The position numbers and the translations under genes are program-made. Positions 10,221 to 21,581 of a stretch of 64,000 nucleotides of DNA are shown here, piece by piece; positions within the stretch are counted from its first letter, which is position 1; each line of letters opens with the position of its first letter. A model generated the notes under the pieces. The model was not told the origin of the DNA. It made no database searches and saw only the letters and a program-made list of their open reading frames with translations. This stretch comes from Zingiber officinale (taxonomy: Eukaryota > Streptophyta > Magnoliopsida > Zingiberales > Zingiberaceae). Location of the stretch: contig NC_055994.1 of NCBI RefSeq assembly GCF_018446385.1, positions 36,252,868 through 36,316,867 on the forward strand. Direction: 5' to 3'.

Positions 10221-11145
10221 AGGACCTTCTTTTCCTTTAGATTTGAGCAATCGTGCTTGTAATGCCCCTTCTTGTTGCATCCAAAACACATGATGTTCGT
10301 CTTGTTGTTGCTGGAGTTGATCTTCTGCAGGTCCCTTTTAGTGAAGTTCTTCTTTCTCCTAGTGAATATCTTTCTTACCAGGTTCACCAGGTGGTCTTCA
10401 TCATTTGAGTCTTGGTCTGACTCAACTTCAGGTTCTAGTTTGGTTTTGGCATTTTCTTTTGATGTTCCTGCAATAAAAGAAGCACCTTTCTTAGGTTTTG
10501 TGTTATTCTATTCGTGCAACTCTAATTCATAGAAAAGTTCATCTAATTTCAATTTTGATAAGTTTCTCAAAATCTTATAGGCATCCACGATGGATGCTCA
10601 TAGTGCATTTCGAGGAAATGCATTTAGAGCGTACCTTATAAGATCTCGATTCTCCATCTGGTGGATGATTGTGTGAAGTTCGTTGAGGATATCTTTTATC
10701 CTTGCGTGCAGCTGACTATTAGTCTCACCTTCCTATATTTTTATATTAAATAATTTATTTAAATATAGATATCTTTTCATTATCTTTGTGTCGTTAGTTC
10801 CTTCGTGTAGTTCTATGAGCTTGTCCCATAGCTCCTTGGCATTTTCATGTGGGCTAATGTGGTTCAGCTCCTCCTTTGTTAACCTGCACTGGATTGTGTT
10901 GAGGGCCTTGAAGTCGATCTAGGCCTTCTTCTTCATTTCTGGATTCCAATTCTCTGGGTCCATTGGAATTCCAGAATTGTCAACTAGCGCCTTGTACCCT
11001 TTAGTGACGCTGAACCATTGGTCGAAGTCAATCTTCAGATACACCTCCATCTACTTCTTCCAGTATGGGAAATCATCCCCATTGAAGAGTGGTGGGCGAA
11101 TGGTACTGTATCCCTCATTTTGAGCTATGAACCTTGCTAAAAAGA
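10221..11145 (-). pseudogene. Copia D gag, decayed
   Basis: Minus-strand translation gives, in order, YSTIRPPLFNGDDFPYW near 11120, the capsid helices (LWDKLIELHEGTNDTKI near 10800), and a zinc knuckle CFGCNKKGHYKHDC at about 10246-10290 with all four ligands present. Several stops and shifts interrupt it. The knuckle is followed within 30 bp by the Tat LTR, so the rest of the polyprotein is separated or lost. The N-terminus resembles the better preserved gag at 62228-63238. Confidence 0.78.
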
Positions 11146-11373
11146 AAACTAGAGGGAGGTACCAAAATTTGGTCTTGGATTAGCAGTGCTTGAGAAAAAA
11201 AATAACTATAGATGACTCGAGTGGTGTTGCACCAACTTCGAGAAGCCGTATGAAAAAGATTTATTTGAAAAGGTAAATTTTACCCATTCAAATAAGTTTC
11301 AAAAATCTGAAATCCAAAATAAAACGATTCCCCGGGCTTGATTGGTGGTTACACCAATTCAGAGAAGAACCTT

Positions 11374-11385
11374 GCTCTGATACCA
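11374..11385 (-). other. Primer binding site of Copia D (Met-tRNA type)
   Basis: TGGTATCAGAGC on the minus strand, complementary to the initiator Met-tRNA 3' end. Two bases separate it from the LTR edge at 11388. Confidence 0.8.
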
Positions 11386-11387
11386 CT

Positions 11388-11576
11388 TGTTGGATCAAGT
11401 CACACGTGAGGAGGGGGGGGGGGTGAATAACATGGTTTTGGAAAAGTTATCTTTTATTTTTAAAATTAAGATTAAAGTACGTAGCGGAAAACTAAGTTAG
11501 ACAACGAAGCAGAAAAGACACACAAGGAAGTACGCAAACACAGTCGGTTTACTTGGTTCTGAGCCTGCGATGACTC
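11388..11576 (-). mobile_element. LTR fragment of Copia D
   Basis: Starts TGTTGGATCAAG just right of the primer site, as the LTRs at 27754 and 63304 do relative to theirs. It contains a run of 11 G. It is cut at 11576 by the Copia C LTR; the remainder is not found in the window. Confidence 0.65.
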
Positions 11577-11612
11577 TATTGGTTGGTCCTAGGAAGATTG
11601 TACCGGTTCCAC

Positions 11613-11790
11613 TGTACAAAAATTTTGTACAAGTGTCGAATCTTTCCTAAACAACCTATTGTGTTCTTTAGAAATTAAATTAGGAATCGCAAATGGAACT
11701 TAACATTATTGATTCCAAATTTAACTTATCTGTTCTTAATGATTTATATTTGGATCACAAACGATGCTTAACACTATTGATACAAATCCA
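11613..11790 (-). other. Tandem hairpins near LTR 3' end (copy 3)
   Basis: TGTACAAAA-A-TTTTGTACA at 11613-11631; GGAATC/GATTCC at 11683-11716; and a weaker ATTTGGATC/GATACAAAT pair at 11748-11787. Same order and spacing as in copies 1 and 2. Confidence 0.55.
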
Positions 11791-11830
11791 CCTATGTTAT
11801 AAATTCAATTAAATATTAATTTCTAAAATT

Positions 11831-11904
11831 GGCTTCCAGGACTGCATGGCAAGACATTAGTCCTTCTTGGGTATGAGATCATCCACCACCGCCTAGACAA
11901 AGCC
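11831..11904 (-). other. Foldable module, copy 3 (74 nt)
   Basis: On + it runs from GGCTTCCAGG to CTAGACAAAGCC. The GGCTT/AAGCC closing stem and CTAGG/CCTGG extension are present. The second inner hairpin is AAG(G)AC/GTCTT, a shifted pairing. Confidence 0.45.
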
Positions 11905-12499
11905 TTTTAAGGAAAGCCAATATTTAATTTCCTTATTTAACTCTAGGTTTAACCAAAAAGAACAATCGAATCACAAATTCAAAGAAAACAAAAAAAACGC
12001 AAACTCAAATCACAAATTAGAAACTCTAGAATCATATGTCTCTTGTGTTTGGAATTCATACAAAAAAAACTAACTAGCATGATGTGAAAAATAATTACTA
12101 GTTATACATTTTCTTTGTATGCTAATAACCTCGAGATCTTCTGCCGTATTCCTCGCCTCCTCTTGGACGTCGTGTGGGTGACGATCCTCCAAGATGAACA
12201 CCACCCAAAAGCTTCTTCCTCCTCCTCTAAAATCTGGCCACCACCACCACAAAGAAACAAAAGAGAGCAAGGGGAAAGGGAAGGGGAGAGGGTCGACCAC
12301 AAGAGGGAGCACAAGCAAGAGAATAATAATTGATACAATCCTACTTCTCCTCTTCAACTCCTTCTCTTAGTATTCGGCCACACAAAGCAACCACAAGAGA
12401 TTCCCGGCCCTAGCATGGAGAGAAAAGGCTAGCCCTTAGGAGAAAACTAGAGAGAAGAGAGAAAAGAATAGAATTTATCATGAGGCCTCTCCTCCCCTT

Positions 12500-12507
12500 C
12501 TTTTATA
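12500..12507 (-). promoter_or_regulatory. TATA box of Copia C LTR
   Basis: TATAAAAG on the minus strand in the family's usual place, followed by AAGGGGAGG. Confidence 0.5.
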
Positions 12508-13253
12508 ATACTTGCCCAAGATAAATAAGGAAAGATTTTTACAAAAAATTAAAATCTTCCTCTTGTTTTTCCTTTCCTCCTTTTTAATTCCTTTTTCTCC
12601 TCTTTGATTGATTCAAATGATTGGTCGGCCCCTTGCTTGGGCACCAAGCAAGGGTGGCCGACCCTAAGAGGAAGGAAATAAAAATTTTGTAAAAATTTTA
12701 TAAGCAAAGAAGGAAAACTCTTATAAAATTTTACAAGCTCTCTTTTAATCTCCTAATGTGGATGTTTAAAAAAGGAAAGTTTTCTTTATTTTAAAACAAG
12801 TTTTAAAATTTAAAACTTCTCATTTAAAATTTTCTTTTTAACATGGTGACAAAAATGGAAAGTTTCAAATTTAAAACTCCCTTTTTTAAAAACCATGAGG
12901 ATGGTTAAAAAAGGAAAGTTTTAAAACTTTTAAACTTTCTTTTAAACCATGTGGCCTAATTCAAATAAGGAAAGTTTTATAATTTAAAATCTTTCTTTTA
13001 AAACTTGTAGATATCTACAAAGAGAAGATTTTAGAAATTCAAAACACCCCTCATAATTTGCATTATGTGGTCGGCCCCCTTTGCAAAACTTATGGCCGAC
13101 CCCTTTAAAGAAGATAGTGGTTGACCCTTGGCTTGGTCACCAAGCCTTGGGTCGACTGCCTCTTGGACACCAAGATGGACTTTTCATGAGTGGATTTGAG
13201 GCTTCGTTGAGGCTACGATAGGGACCTAGAGGGGAAATTGGTTTTGGCCTCCT

Positions 13254-13304
13254 GACAAGCTCGAGTATCCCGTGTTCGCCCTAAACACACAACTCAAGTT
13301 CATC
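13254..13304 (-). other. 51-nt U3 hairpin (copy 3)
   Basis: The most worn copy: the CGTGTTCGCCC half is kept, while the partner arm and the outer stem carry mismatches. Length is still 51 nt. Confidence 0.45.
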
Positions 13305-14112
13305 AATAATAACTCATTTCACTAGAGAGTTATTATTGCACTACCGCACCAATCTCAAATTACATTATGGGCTCCTTCTTATCATGAGTGTGTTAGACTC
13401 CCTGTGTTTAAGATGTCAGATGCCCACTAATTAATTGAGTTACTGACAACTCATTTTAATTAATGTCACAGTCCAAGAGTAGTACCACTCAACCTTATCG
13501 TCATCTCAGACTAAGTCCACCTGCAGGGTTTAACATGGCAATCCTTATAAGCTTCTCTTGGGGACATTATCAACCTAGATTACTAGGACATAGTTTCCTT
13601 CTATAATCAACAACACACACTATAAGTAATATCATTTCCCAACTTATCGGGTCTATTGATTTATCAAGCTAAATCTCACCCTTTGATAAGTCAAAGAAAT
13701 GAATACTAAATATATGTGCTTGTTATTATATTATGATTAAGAGCACACACTTCCATAATAACTAAGGTCTTATTCTTTTATTAAGTCAGTATACAAAGAA
13801 CCTACCTTAAATGGTCCTACCCAATACATTCAGAGTGTACTAGTGTAATTTTATAGTTAAGATAAACTAAAACCAAATTACATTATGACTATTCCAATGG
13901 TTTGTTCCTATCCATCTTAGTCGTGAGCTATTGTTTATAATTTATAAAGAACCGATAACATGATCTTTTTTGTGTGACACCACACACCATGTTATCTACA
14001 ATATAAATTAATTGAACAACTACACTTAACATATAAATGTAGATATTTTTGACCAATGTGATTCTTATAAATGTTTATACAAAAAGCTAGGTTTTTAGTA
14101 TATACTCTAACA

Positions 14113-16020
14113 ATCTCCCACTTATACTAAAAGACTATGCTGCCATATACCCTGCCATACATCCGATTCCCTACCCTTTAACATGTCCATCAAAAGCTCT
14201 TGCCTTAAGGGCCTTAGTGAAAGGATCTCTCAGGTTATCATCTGATGCAATCTAGGTGGCAACACTTCTCCTCGTTATACGATGTCTCGTATTGGGTGGT
14301 ACTTGCGCTTTATTGTGTTTACTTGCCTTATGGACTTATGGTTTCTTCGAGTTTGCTACTACACCACTATTATTACAATAAATTGTAATAATGTTTGGAC
14401 AAACTAGAAATCATATCTAAGTCCATCATGAAGTTTCTAAGCCATTCAGCTTCTATGGTTGCCTCAGAGGCTGCCACATACTTAGCTTCTATGGTGGAGT
14501 CCGAAAAATATCTATGCTTAACACTCTTCCATTGTTATGGCTTTACTTCCTAAAGTAAACACAAAAACCCCGAGGTCGACTTACTATTGTCCCTATCTGA
14601 TTGGAAGTCAAAATCCGTGTAACCCACAGGGATCAAATTATCTACCTTGCAAACTAGCATATAATATCTAGTCCCTCTAAGGTACTTTAATATATGCTTT
14701 ACGGCACTCTAGTGTCCCGGTCTTGGATTACTTCGATATCTACTAACTATGCCCTGGGCAAATAGATATCTAGTCTCGTACACAGCATTACATACACTAG
14801 GCTTCCGATAGCCGAAGCATAAGGAACTGCCTTCATGCCCTCTATCTATTTTGATGTCTTCAGAGACATCTCTTTAGATAAAGATTCTCCATGCCCAAAA
14901 GGTAGAAAAACCCTTTCATGGAGTCTTGCATGCTAAAATTAGCTAGGATAGTATGAAGCTCCGAATAAGTACAATATTCTTTTCTTGTGATCCCTTTGAT
15001 CCCGAGAATATGTGCACATTCTCCCAAGTCCTTCATATCAAATTGCTTGGACAACCATACTCTTACTTATGACAACACTTTGATATTGTTTCCAACTACC
15101 AAAAATGTCATCTACGTATAGTACAAGAAATACCACCACGTTTCCATCACACTTCTTATATACGCAAGACTTATTTGGACACTGAATAAATCCATAGGTC
15201 TGGATTACTTCATTAAATCGGATGTTCTAAGACCTTGAAGCTTTGCTTCAGTCCATAAATAGACTGATTGAGCTTACATAATAGATGCTCTTTGCCCTTT
15301 GCAATGAACCCTTCTGGTTGCTTTATATGGATGCTTTCTTTGAGACTTCCATTAAGGAAAACTGTCTTAACATCCACTTGCCAAATCTCATAATCCATAT
15401 GAGCAACAAAAGAATCCTGGATAGTCTTAAGCCTAGCTACTGGTAAAAGGTTTTCCTTTTTCAACAAGCCTTACTTTGAAAGTTTCAACCTTCCCGTCTG
15501 TCCCTCTTTTTTTATTGTAGACTTACTTTCACCCAATGGTTTTTACACCATTTGGTGGTTCTATAAGTTCCCAGAATTTATTAGAATACATGGATTCTAT
15601 ATTTGAATTCATCGCTCTTTGCCAAGATGCTGCATCTTTATCTTGGAGCGCTTCGTCATGTTTTCGGGGATCAGGTTCATGTTCACCAGGGATCAAGTCC
15701 AGAGACTCCCAAAACATGAATTTTTCAGGTCGCCTAACAACCCTCCCACTACAACGAGGCACTGTCTGTAATTGTGTATCATTTGTGATACATGTTGCAG
15801 TTTCTTATGATATCTCATCTTGTACAGTTGGTTAGATTAGATGTGTCCTTTATTATTTCTTTAAGAACAAATTTACTTATGGGCTTGTGGTTCATTACAT
15901 AGTCCTCTTCTAAAAATTAGGCATTGGTGCTAACCATGACCTTCTAATATTTAGGACTATAAACCTCCTTTTGTTTCTCTAGGATAACCCACAAACAAGT
16001 GAACTCCTGTCCATCTAATT
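14113..16020 (-). pseudogene. Copia C pol: RT and RNase H, truncated
   Basis: Read leftwards from 16020. The end of integrase is near 15980-16000. The RT N-terminal region follows (SGRVVRRPEKFMF, DLIPGEHEPDPRKHDEALQD; 15529-15762). Then the RT palm (YEIWQVDVKTVFLNGSLKE, QPEGFIAKG, KLNQSIYGLKQ; 15213-15467), the thumb/connection (FDMKDLGECAHILGIK; 14860-15054) and the RNase H tail (14130-14390). Stops and shifts separate the pieces. It is cut at 16020, where G1 LTR sequence begins; gag, protease and most of integrase are lost. This fragment shows the RT that Copia A lacks. Confidence 0.85.
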
Positions 16021-17943
16021 ATTGAATAGATTGTAATTAAGGATTTATGGATAAGAGTTGTGGAAGCTAATCATTAATCAAGGATAATTAATGATCGATT
16101 TGAATAGGATTTTTCCTGAGGGTTTGGATATTTAGGTCTAACCACTTGTTGCTTATCTGTTAGCTAAATTGTATAATATATGATATGCAGGACTTGGATT
16201 TGAGATGAGTGTCTCGACGAGGGATCTATTACCGGATTGGACCCTTCTATTTGAGGCGGGTACCTCTTGACTTATCTTTTATGATATTGACATTTGGATA
16301 TGTATAGTATTTTATAGCTACAAGCAATGATCATGATTGCCTTTGGTATGTCACGGTTTGTTACCCATAGCATGTTCTGTTTTTGTCGTTTTTTATGTAT
16401 CCATGTTTATGCCTCGTGATTATTGCCATGGTTACCTTAATTCCTAGAGTAAGTGACATATCATGCTTTACTGATATAGGACTAGATTTCTGGATTTTTA
16501 TTATCTGGCGTGTGTACCTATATTTTTATATTATATCTGATCTGTAAACCTAGACCCTTTTGTTTTGATCCATGTACATTGTTGGTACATATTTTATGGA
16601 GGTGGATATGTTCTGGACTTAGGTTGTTAAACCATAGAGGACCTGTATACCCTAGATCTGCGGATTCGACTTACTGGTACTAGGGTACACATTTATATAT
16701 ATATATATATGGATTGGTTAAGGATATGGTCATGCTTAGTGTCATGCACCATTTGCATATTGCATGCTGCGTGATAGTCTGCTCCATTATTGTAGAGCAT
16801 ATCGCCAATTTCATCAATGTTTGGTGCTCCGTTGGTCCGCTCATGGGTAGCGTGACGCAGCGTGGTAGCACGTCAGTTTTGCTCTATTCGGTGCTCCGTT
16901 GGTCCGCTCATGGGTAGTGTGACGCAGCGTGGTAGCATGTCAGGGATCCCTCCCCATCATGGTGTACCGGGAGATGAGAGCATTGCGCTCCCCAATTTAT
17001 GATTTGGGGTAGGAGTATATGTGTACTCCGACAGCATCCCGTCCATTCGGTCACTCATCAAGAGTAGTGACGTCAGAGTGCACGGTTGTCACATCCCTAC
17101 CCACTCAGTCTCACCATTGTGGGTGAGATGACTGACTGGCATCAGGAGTGACCATGTCATTGGCATCATATGCATTTATTGCATTTATTTGCTTGTGTTT
17201 GCTGCACTTATATGTTGTATTTTGGTGGATGCATTTGTTTGACATGCATACAGGAGGCATATTGTGTATCTGGTTTGACGACCCTTTTGTTCTGGATAGG
17301 AGTTCCTGGTGAGTACAGCTTCCTCAGTTACCTTTCAGTTTTGCATATTTCCCTTATATGATTAGGAAGCTGTATTCCATGTTTATTGCTGTTAGATATA
17401 TCTTACTAGGCATGTCTATTGGTTTTCGCTGAGTTGTTGAACTCACCCCCGTTGACATTATATTTTTCAGGTACCAGATTGTTATGGTCGCTTGGGAGTA
17501 TCCTGGCTGCCAGTTCCCATGTCACATAAGAAGACTATAGTTTCCGTTATGTTTTATTTGTTTTATGTATCAGTGTGTTTAGCTCTGTACTCCGGTTTTG
17601 CTTCTGGAGCGTTGATGTTATTATGTGGTATTTTGTATTGGTTGTTGGTTGTGTAAGCCTAGCGGGCTAGCAGTTTTGTGTTTGGTTTATATTTGGTTTC
17701 TGTCATTTTCCGTTGTGTTTTGGTTTTGGTACAGCCGAGTGGGCTGCTTTACATATAACTGTGTGGTTGTGTTTTTATTGTATCAGCCGAGTAGGCTGTA
17801 TCATATAACTGCACGGTTGTGTGTATATTCCAGCCGCTTGTGGATGATGTATATTATGTCTGTAGAAAAGTTTCAGATTGTCCGTCGTACAGGGGAGATG
17901 CTGCCAAAATTTCTTCGGACAGGAACTCCCTCGGGGCATGCCA
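16021..17943 (+). mobile_element. 5' LTR of Gypsy element G1, truncated
   Basis: Matches the last 1.9 kb of the 3' LTR (from about 22865) base for base with scattered differences. It ends GGGGCATGCCA just before a Met-type primer site. The first 1.28 kb is missing, replaced by Copia C. It includes a duplicated block of about 60 bp (GTTGGTCCGCTCATGGGTAG words at about 16830-16940). Confidence 0.88.
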
Positions 17944-17949
17944 ATTTCG

Positions 17950-17960
17950 TGGTATCAGAG
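17950..17960 (+). other. Primer binding site of G1 (Met-tRNA type)
   Basis: TGGTATCAGAG six bases after the LTR end; standard for chromovirus Gypsy elements. Confidence 0.75.
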
Positions 17961-17961
17961 T

Positions 17962-19689
17962 AGGTATACGATACTTGCTATGTGTTTTGGATTTTCGAGA
18001 TTTATCTGATACCAATTTATTTAGTATCAGAGCTCGGCTTACGAGTCTTATTTTCCTGTGTTTCAGATTTTGTGTTTTGATCTTCTCGATGTGACTTTTC
18101 GAGTTTTGGGACCTGGCGGTAGCAGGACATCTCCAAGCTATAGGAGGTATGTTGGTATACTGTTATCCTACATTTTTTTTAGTATATGTACCGTTGACTA
18201 TTATAGTTTATTACATGTAATAGCACTTTGTATCTGGTATCTGTCCTGTGTTGTAGCCATATTACATGTGATGGGTTAGACACTGATGATGATAGACCTT
18301 AATAGAGGTTAAGGGTTATAATCTCTGGTGATTTTTCCATATCATATTACCAGTAGTTTACCTTCAGTTACTACTAGTTGGTTAGGAGATTGAGGCACAT
18401 ACCAACTTCTGTTATTATTAGTTGAGTAGTGGATAATATCTACATATTCATGTTAACTTAGCCAGTAGAATACCATGTTATCTTAGTTAATTTCGTTAGT
18501 AAATAATTGATTCACTCTTGTTAGATCGATCAGTAGAAGTCTGATTTACACTTGTTGATTTGGGTAGACATGGATTGATTACCTTAGTTGCTTGTAGAGG
18601 ATTAATGCATTCTTGATTAGTTAGTAGATGACCGATTTAGTTATGTTGGTCCGATTAGTAGGGTACTGTCATACTCTATTTTTAGAGGTTCGAATCTTGG
18701 GATTATTTGTGCTTAGTTAGCTATCTAGAGCACATTTGAGTACATGACTCGTACTGACGTGGAAAAGACTGAATTGACCGTATACCATTGTCGATTTGGG
18801 TCAGTCTATAGAGGATCGATGTGTCCTATTCCATGTGGACTTTAATTTTAGACTGTATGTACCTAGTTGGATTGGTTATGATTGCGTTTTCCTGTATGAA
18901 CTTTATGTTAGATTTTATTTAGTTATACCCCTAAACCATGAGAGTAGGTAGCATAGGGTTTGTGTGGTAGATTGGATTAAATATGATGATTATACATACC
19001 TGTGTAGTTTATACACTTGATTATTATGTGTTGTAGGAGTTCTATGATAGACGGTCAAAATTGCATGTAGTGGGTGAATATTTGTCCAGATGATGATTAT
19101 TATGGGTTTCTAGTATATTATACACGAGTGGTTAGGCGTATGTGTCTGATTGGTTTATGGGAGGTATCTTGTTGATTATATTTGTTTTGTGTGTACACTC
19201 ATGTCTATTATGATTTATTGGAAGTATTACATTGATTTTTACTCTTGGCGTATGTCTATGTATATTAGGGGAGTATTGTTTGAGGTGTATTATCGATTAT
19301 ACCCACGCTGATATATCCACACGTGTACGGTATGTATTGTTGGAGGTATCACACTGATTTATTTACCTGTGTTATGAGTATGTTTGGTGTGCACTAATTG
19401 GAGGATTATATCGATCATACATATGTTGTGTGTGCACATGCGCCCAGTGTATGATTGGTAGCATCATGATGGTTCTACCTATGTTGAATGTAGAATGTTG
19501 AGTGTCTACATTATGTTATTGGTTGTATTGCCCGATCAACTAATTCTCCTATTGGTGGGTGACCCACTAGGTTGTTGATAGAGTTGACGATGGATTTGAT
19601 TTTGATTACTAGGTTATTATACCCCTAGCTGCCACAGTGATATGTGGTTGAGTGATCTTGTACAGTCTTTAGTTGGATAGTTTGAGATC
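17962..19689 (+). other. G1 leader and former gag region, not readable
   Basis: I could find no gag motif, zinc knuckle or protease here in any frame. From about 19130 to 19450 there are loose 60-65 bp repeats of the form ggaggtatcacactgattat. Either gag was replaced by low-complexity sequence or it has decayed beyond recognition by eye. Confidence 0.4.
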
Positions 19690-19699
19690 TTGTTCACAT

Positions 19700-19915
19700 A
19701 TTATGGATTATTTGTGGTGGAGCGTTGCTCCCACATATTGCGGATTGCTTGTAGCGGAGCATTGCTCCCATATTTATTGCGGATACATATTTCGGATTAT
19801 TTGTGGTGGAGCGTTGCTCCCACATATAGAGGATTTCTTGTGGTAGAGCGTTGCTCCCACATATGTGGTATTTCGTGTGATGGAGCGTTGCTCTCACACT
19901 GGAGGATCTATTCTT
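19700..19915. repeat. Five hairpin repeats (GGAGCGTTGCTCC)
   Basis: Five units of about 50 bp, each with TGTGGTGGAGC-GTT-GCTCCCACA or a close variant, inside the G1 internal region. Open frames across it are repeat artefacts. Confidence 0.75.
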
Positions 19916-20049
19916 AGATGATTTATATCGTTGATGATCAGATTCCTGACTTGTTGTCGGGGATCTTATAGTTAGGAATGTCTGTGATACAAACATTGTG
20001 TGTCTTGGTTTTACGATTAGGGCTTGCGGTGCCCTAGATGTTATCATAG

Positions 20050-21568
20050 ACTCGATGATTTGGGTATCACAAGGATGTTTGGATTGGTTTCCATTGTCTT
20101 TATTGACGATGTGGTGATCTATTCCTGATCTGAGGTGTATCACGTACACTATCTTCGCATAGTTCTATAGATGTTTCGACTGAAACGTCTATATGTGAAG
20201 ATCAGTAGTGCGTATTTTGGTTATCTTTTGTGAGATGTTTGAGACACATGGCCACCAGTAGGAGTATACCGTGGTTCCACAGGAGATAGAGGTTATTATC
20301 GTTGAGAGTAGACGGAGTCTATAGAGAAGGCTCGCAACTTCCTTAGTTTGGCTCGATATTTCTGGAGATACGTTGAGGGTTTCTCTCGGATTGTTATGCC
20401 ACTTACACGCTTGACCAGGAAAGGCGTGAAGTTTACTTGGACTGAGGATTATGAGATCAGCTTCCAGGAGCTGAAGCGGAGATGTGTCGACTCCGATTTT
20501 GGTTTTACCTTCTGAAGAGGACGGATTTGTGCTCTATACCGACGCATCTCCACAGGGTTTGTGTGCTGTTTTGATGCAGCACGGCAGGGTAGTCTCCTAC
20601 TTCTCGGCAGTTGAAGGAACATAAGGAGAACTACCCAGTACATGACTTGTGGCTGGCTGCCATTATTTTGCCTTGAAGATTTGGCAGTAGCATCTATTCA
20701 GTATTACATTTGAGATTCTCACTGATCATAAGAGTCTCAAATATATATTTTTACCCAAAAGGAATTTAATCTCCGACAGAGGAGATGGATGGAGTTCCTG
20801 AAGGATTATGACTATACGATTGACTATCACCCGGGGAAAACTAATATGGTTGTCGATGCACTCTACTAGAAGTCTAGAGAGACTTTAGCTTGCCACCGAG
20901 TTGTGGTCACACATTTGATTCAGGGTTTCTCCGGGTTAGGCCATGCGAAGCAAGGACAGACAGAGCAGGGTATTCTGGTTACCATGGTTGCTCAATCCTC
21001 GATTAGGATGAGGATTCAGGAGGCCCAGGTTGGAGATCAGTATTTACGGTCCATTGGCAGCCAGATAGCTTCCGGGCAGCAGACCGAGTTCACACGAGGC
21101 GAGGAGGGTATTATATACTTCCGAGGCAGATTATGCGAACCTCAGTCTCATCCGGTCTTATAGGAGCTACTTTATGAGGCTCATCGCTCTCTATTTACGA
21201 TCCACCCAGGCGTGCATGATGTATTCCACGTATCTATGCTGAGGAGATACATACCCAACCCGACATATGTGTTGAAAGATATCTCAGTTCCCCTTCAGCT
21301 TGACGTCACCTATGAGGAGGTTCCGATACGGATTTTAGACCGGAAAGAGCGTCAGCTGCGGAATAAGAAAATCTGACTGGTTAATGTCGGATGATAGCAT
21401 CATTCCGACTAGGAGGCTACTTGGGAGCTCGAGGATACTATCCGAGCTCGATATCCCCATCTTTTCACTTGAGGTATGAGAGTTATTTTCCGTTCAGCAT
21501 TTATACTTTCTATCTGTTGTTAGTACTTACTGAAGGTAGATAACAAAATTTGGGGACCAAATTTTTAT
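20050..21568 (+). pseudogene. G1 pol: RT/RNase H remnants, integrase C-terminus
   Basis: In scattered frames: the RT active-site region (VFIDDVVIYS-like, near 20097), FLSLARYFWRYVEGFSRI (about 20340), the thumb (GVKFTWTEDYE), and the RNase H end ([24 protein letters not shown], 20765-20840). The integrase N-terminus follows (EAHRSLFTIHPG, about 21177). Directly after IHPG comes VHDVFHVSMLRRYI, the integrase C-terminus, then YEEVPIRILDRKERQLRN, the chromodomain-type tail. So the whole integrase core and zinc-domain end are deleted at about 21210. Lineage is probably chromovirus (Tekay/Del-like). Confidence 0.78.
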
Positions 21569-21581
21569 TAGTGGGGGAGAA
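21569..21581 (+). other. Polypurine tract of G1
   Basis: TAGTGGGGGAGAA directly before the LTR start TGTAAAATACC. Confidence 0.85.

Larger units (their letters stand above)
11577..14112 (-). mobile_element. 3' LTR of Copia C
   Basis: 2,536 bp in reverse orientation. On the + strand it runs from TATTGGTTGG to CTCTAACA, i.e. TGTTAGAG...CCAATA on its own strand. The polypurine tract (ATCTCCCACTTAT on +) follows at 14113, so this is the 3' LTR of the pol fragment on its right. Same family as the other 2.5-kb LTRs, with hairpins (11613-11790), module (11831-11904), TATA (12500), AT-rich repeats (12520-13080) and 51-nt hairpin (13254-13304). Confidence 0.9.

Noticed and set aside
11400..11425. G-rich run as a possible G-quadruplex
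   Set aside because: A single homopolymer of 11 G without separate G tracts; equally likely a replication-slippage run.
12070..12357. Frames of 72-95 codons near the TATA region of the Copia C LTR
   Set aside because: The same stretch in the other LTR copies is not conserved as protein and is shifted by indels; leader sequence of the LTR.
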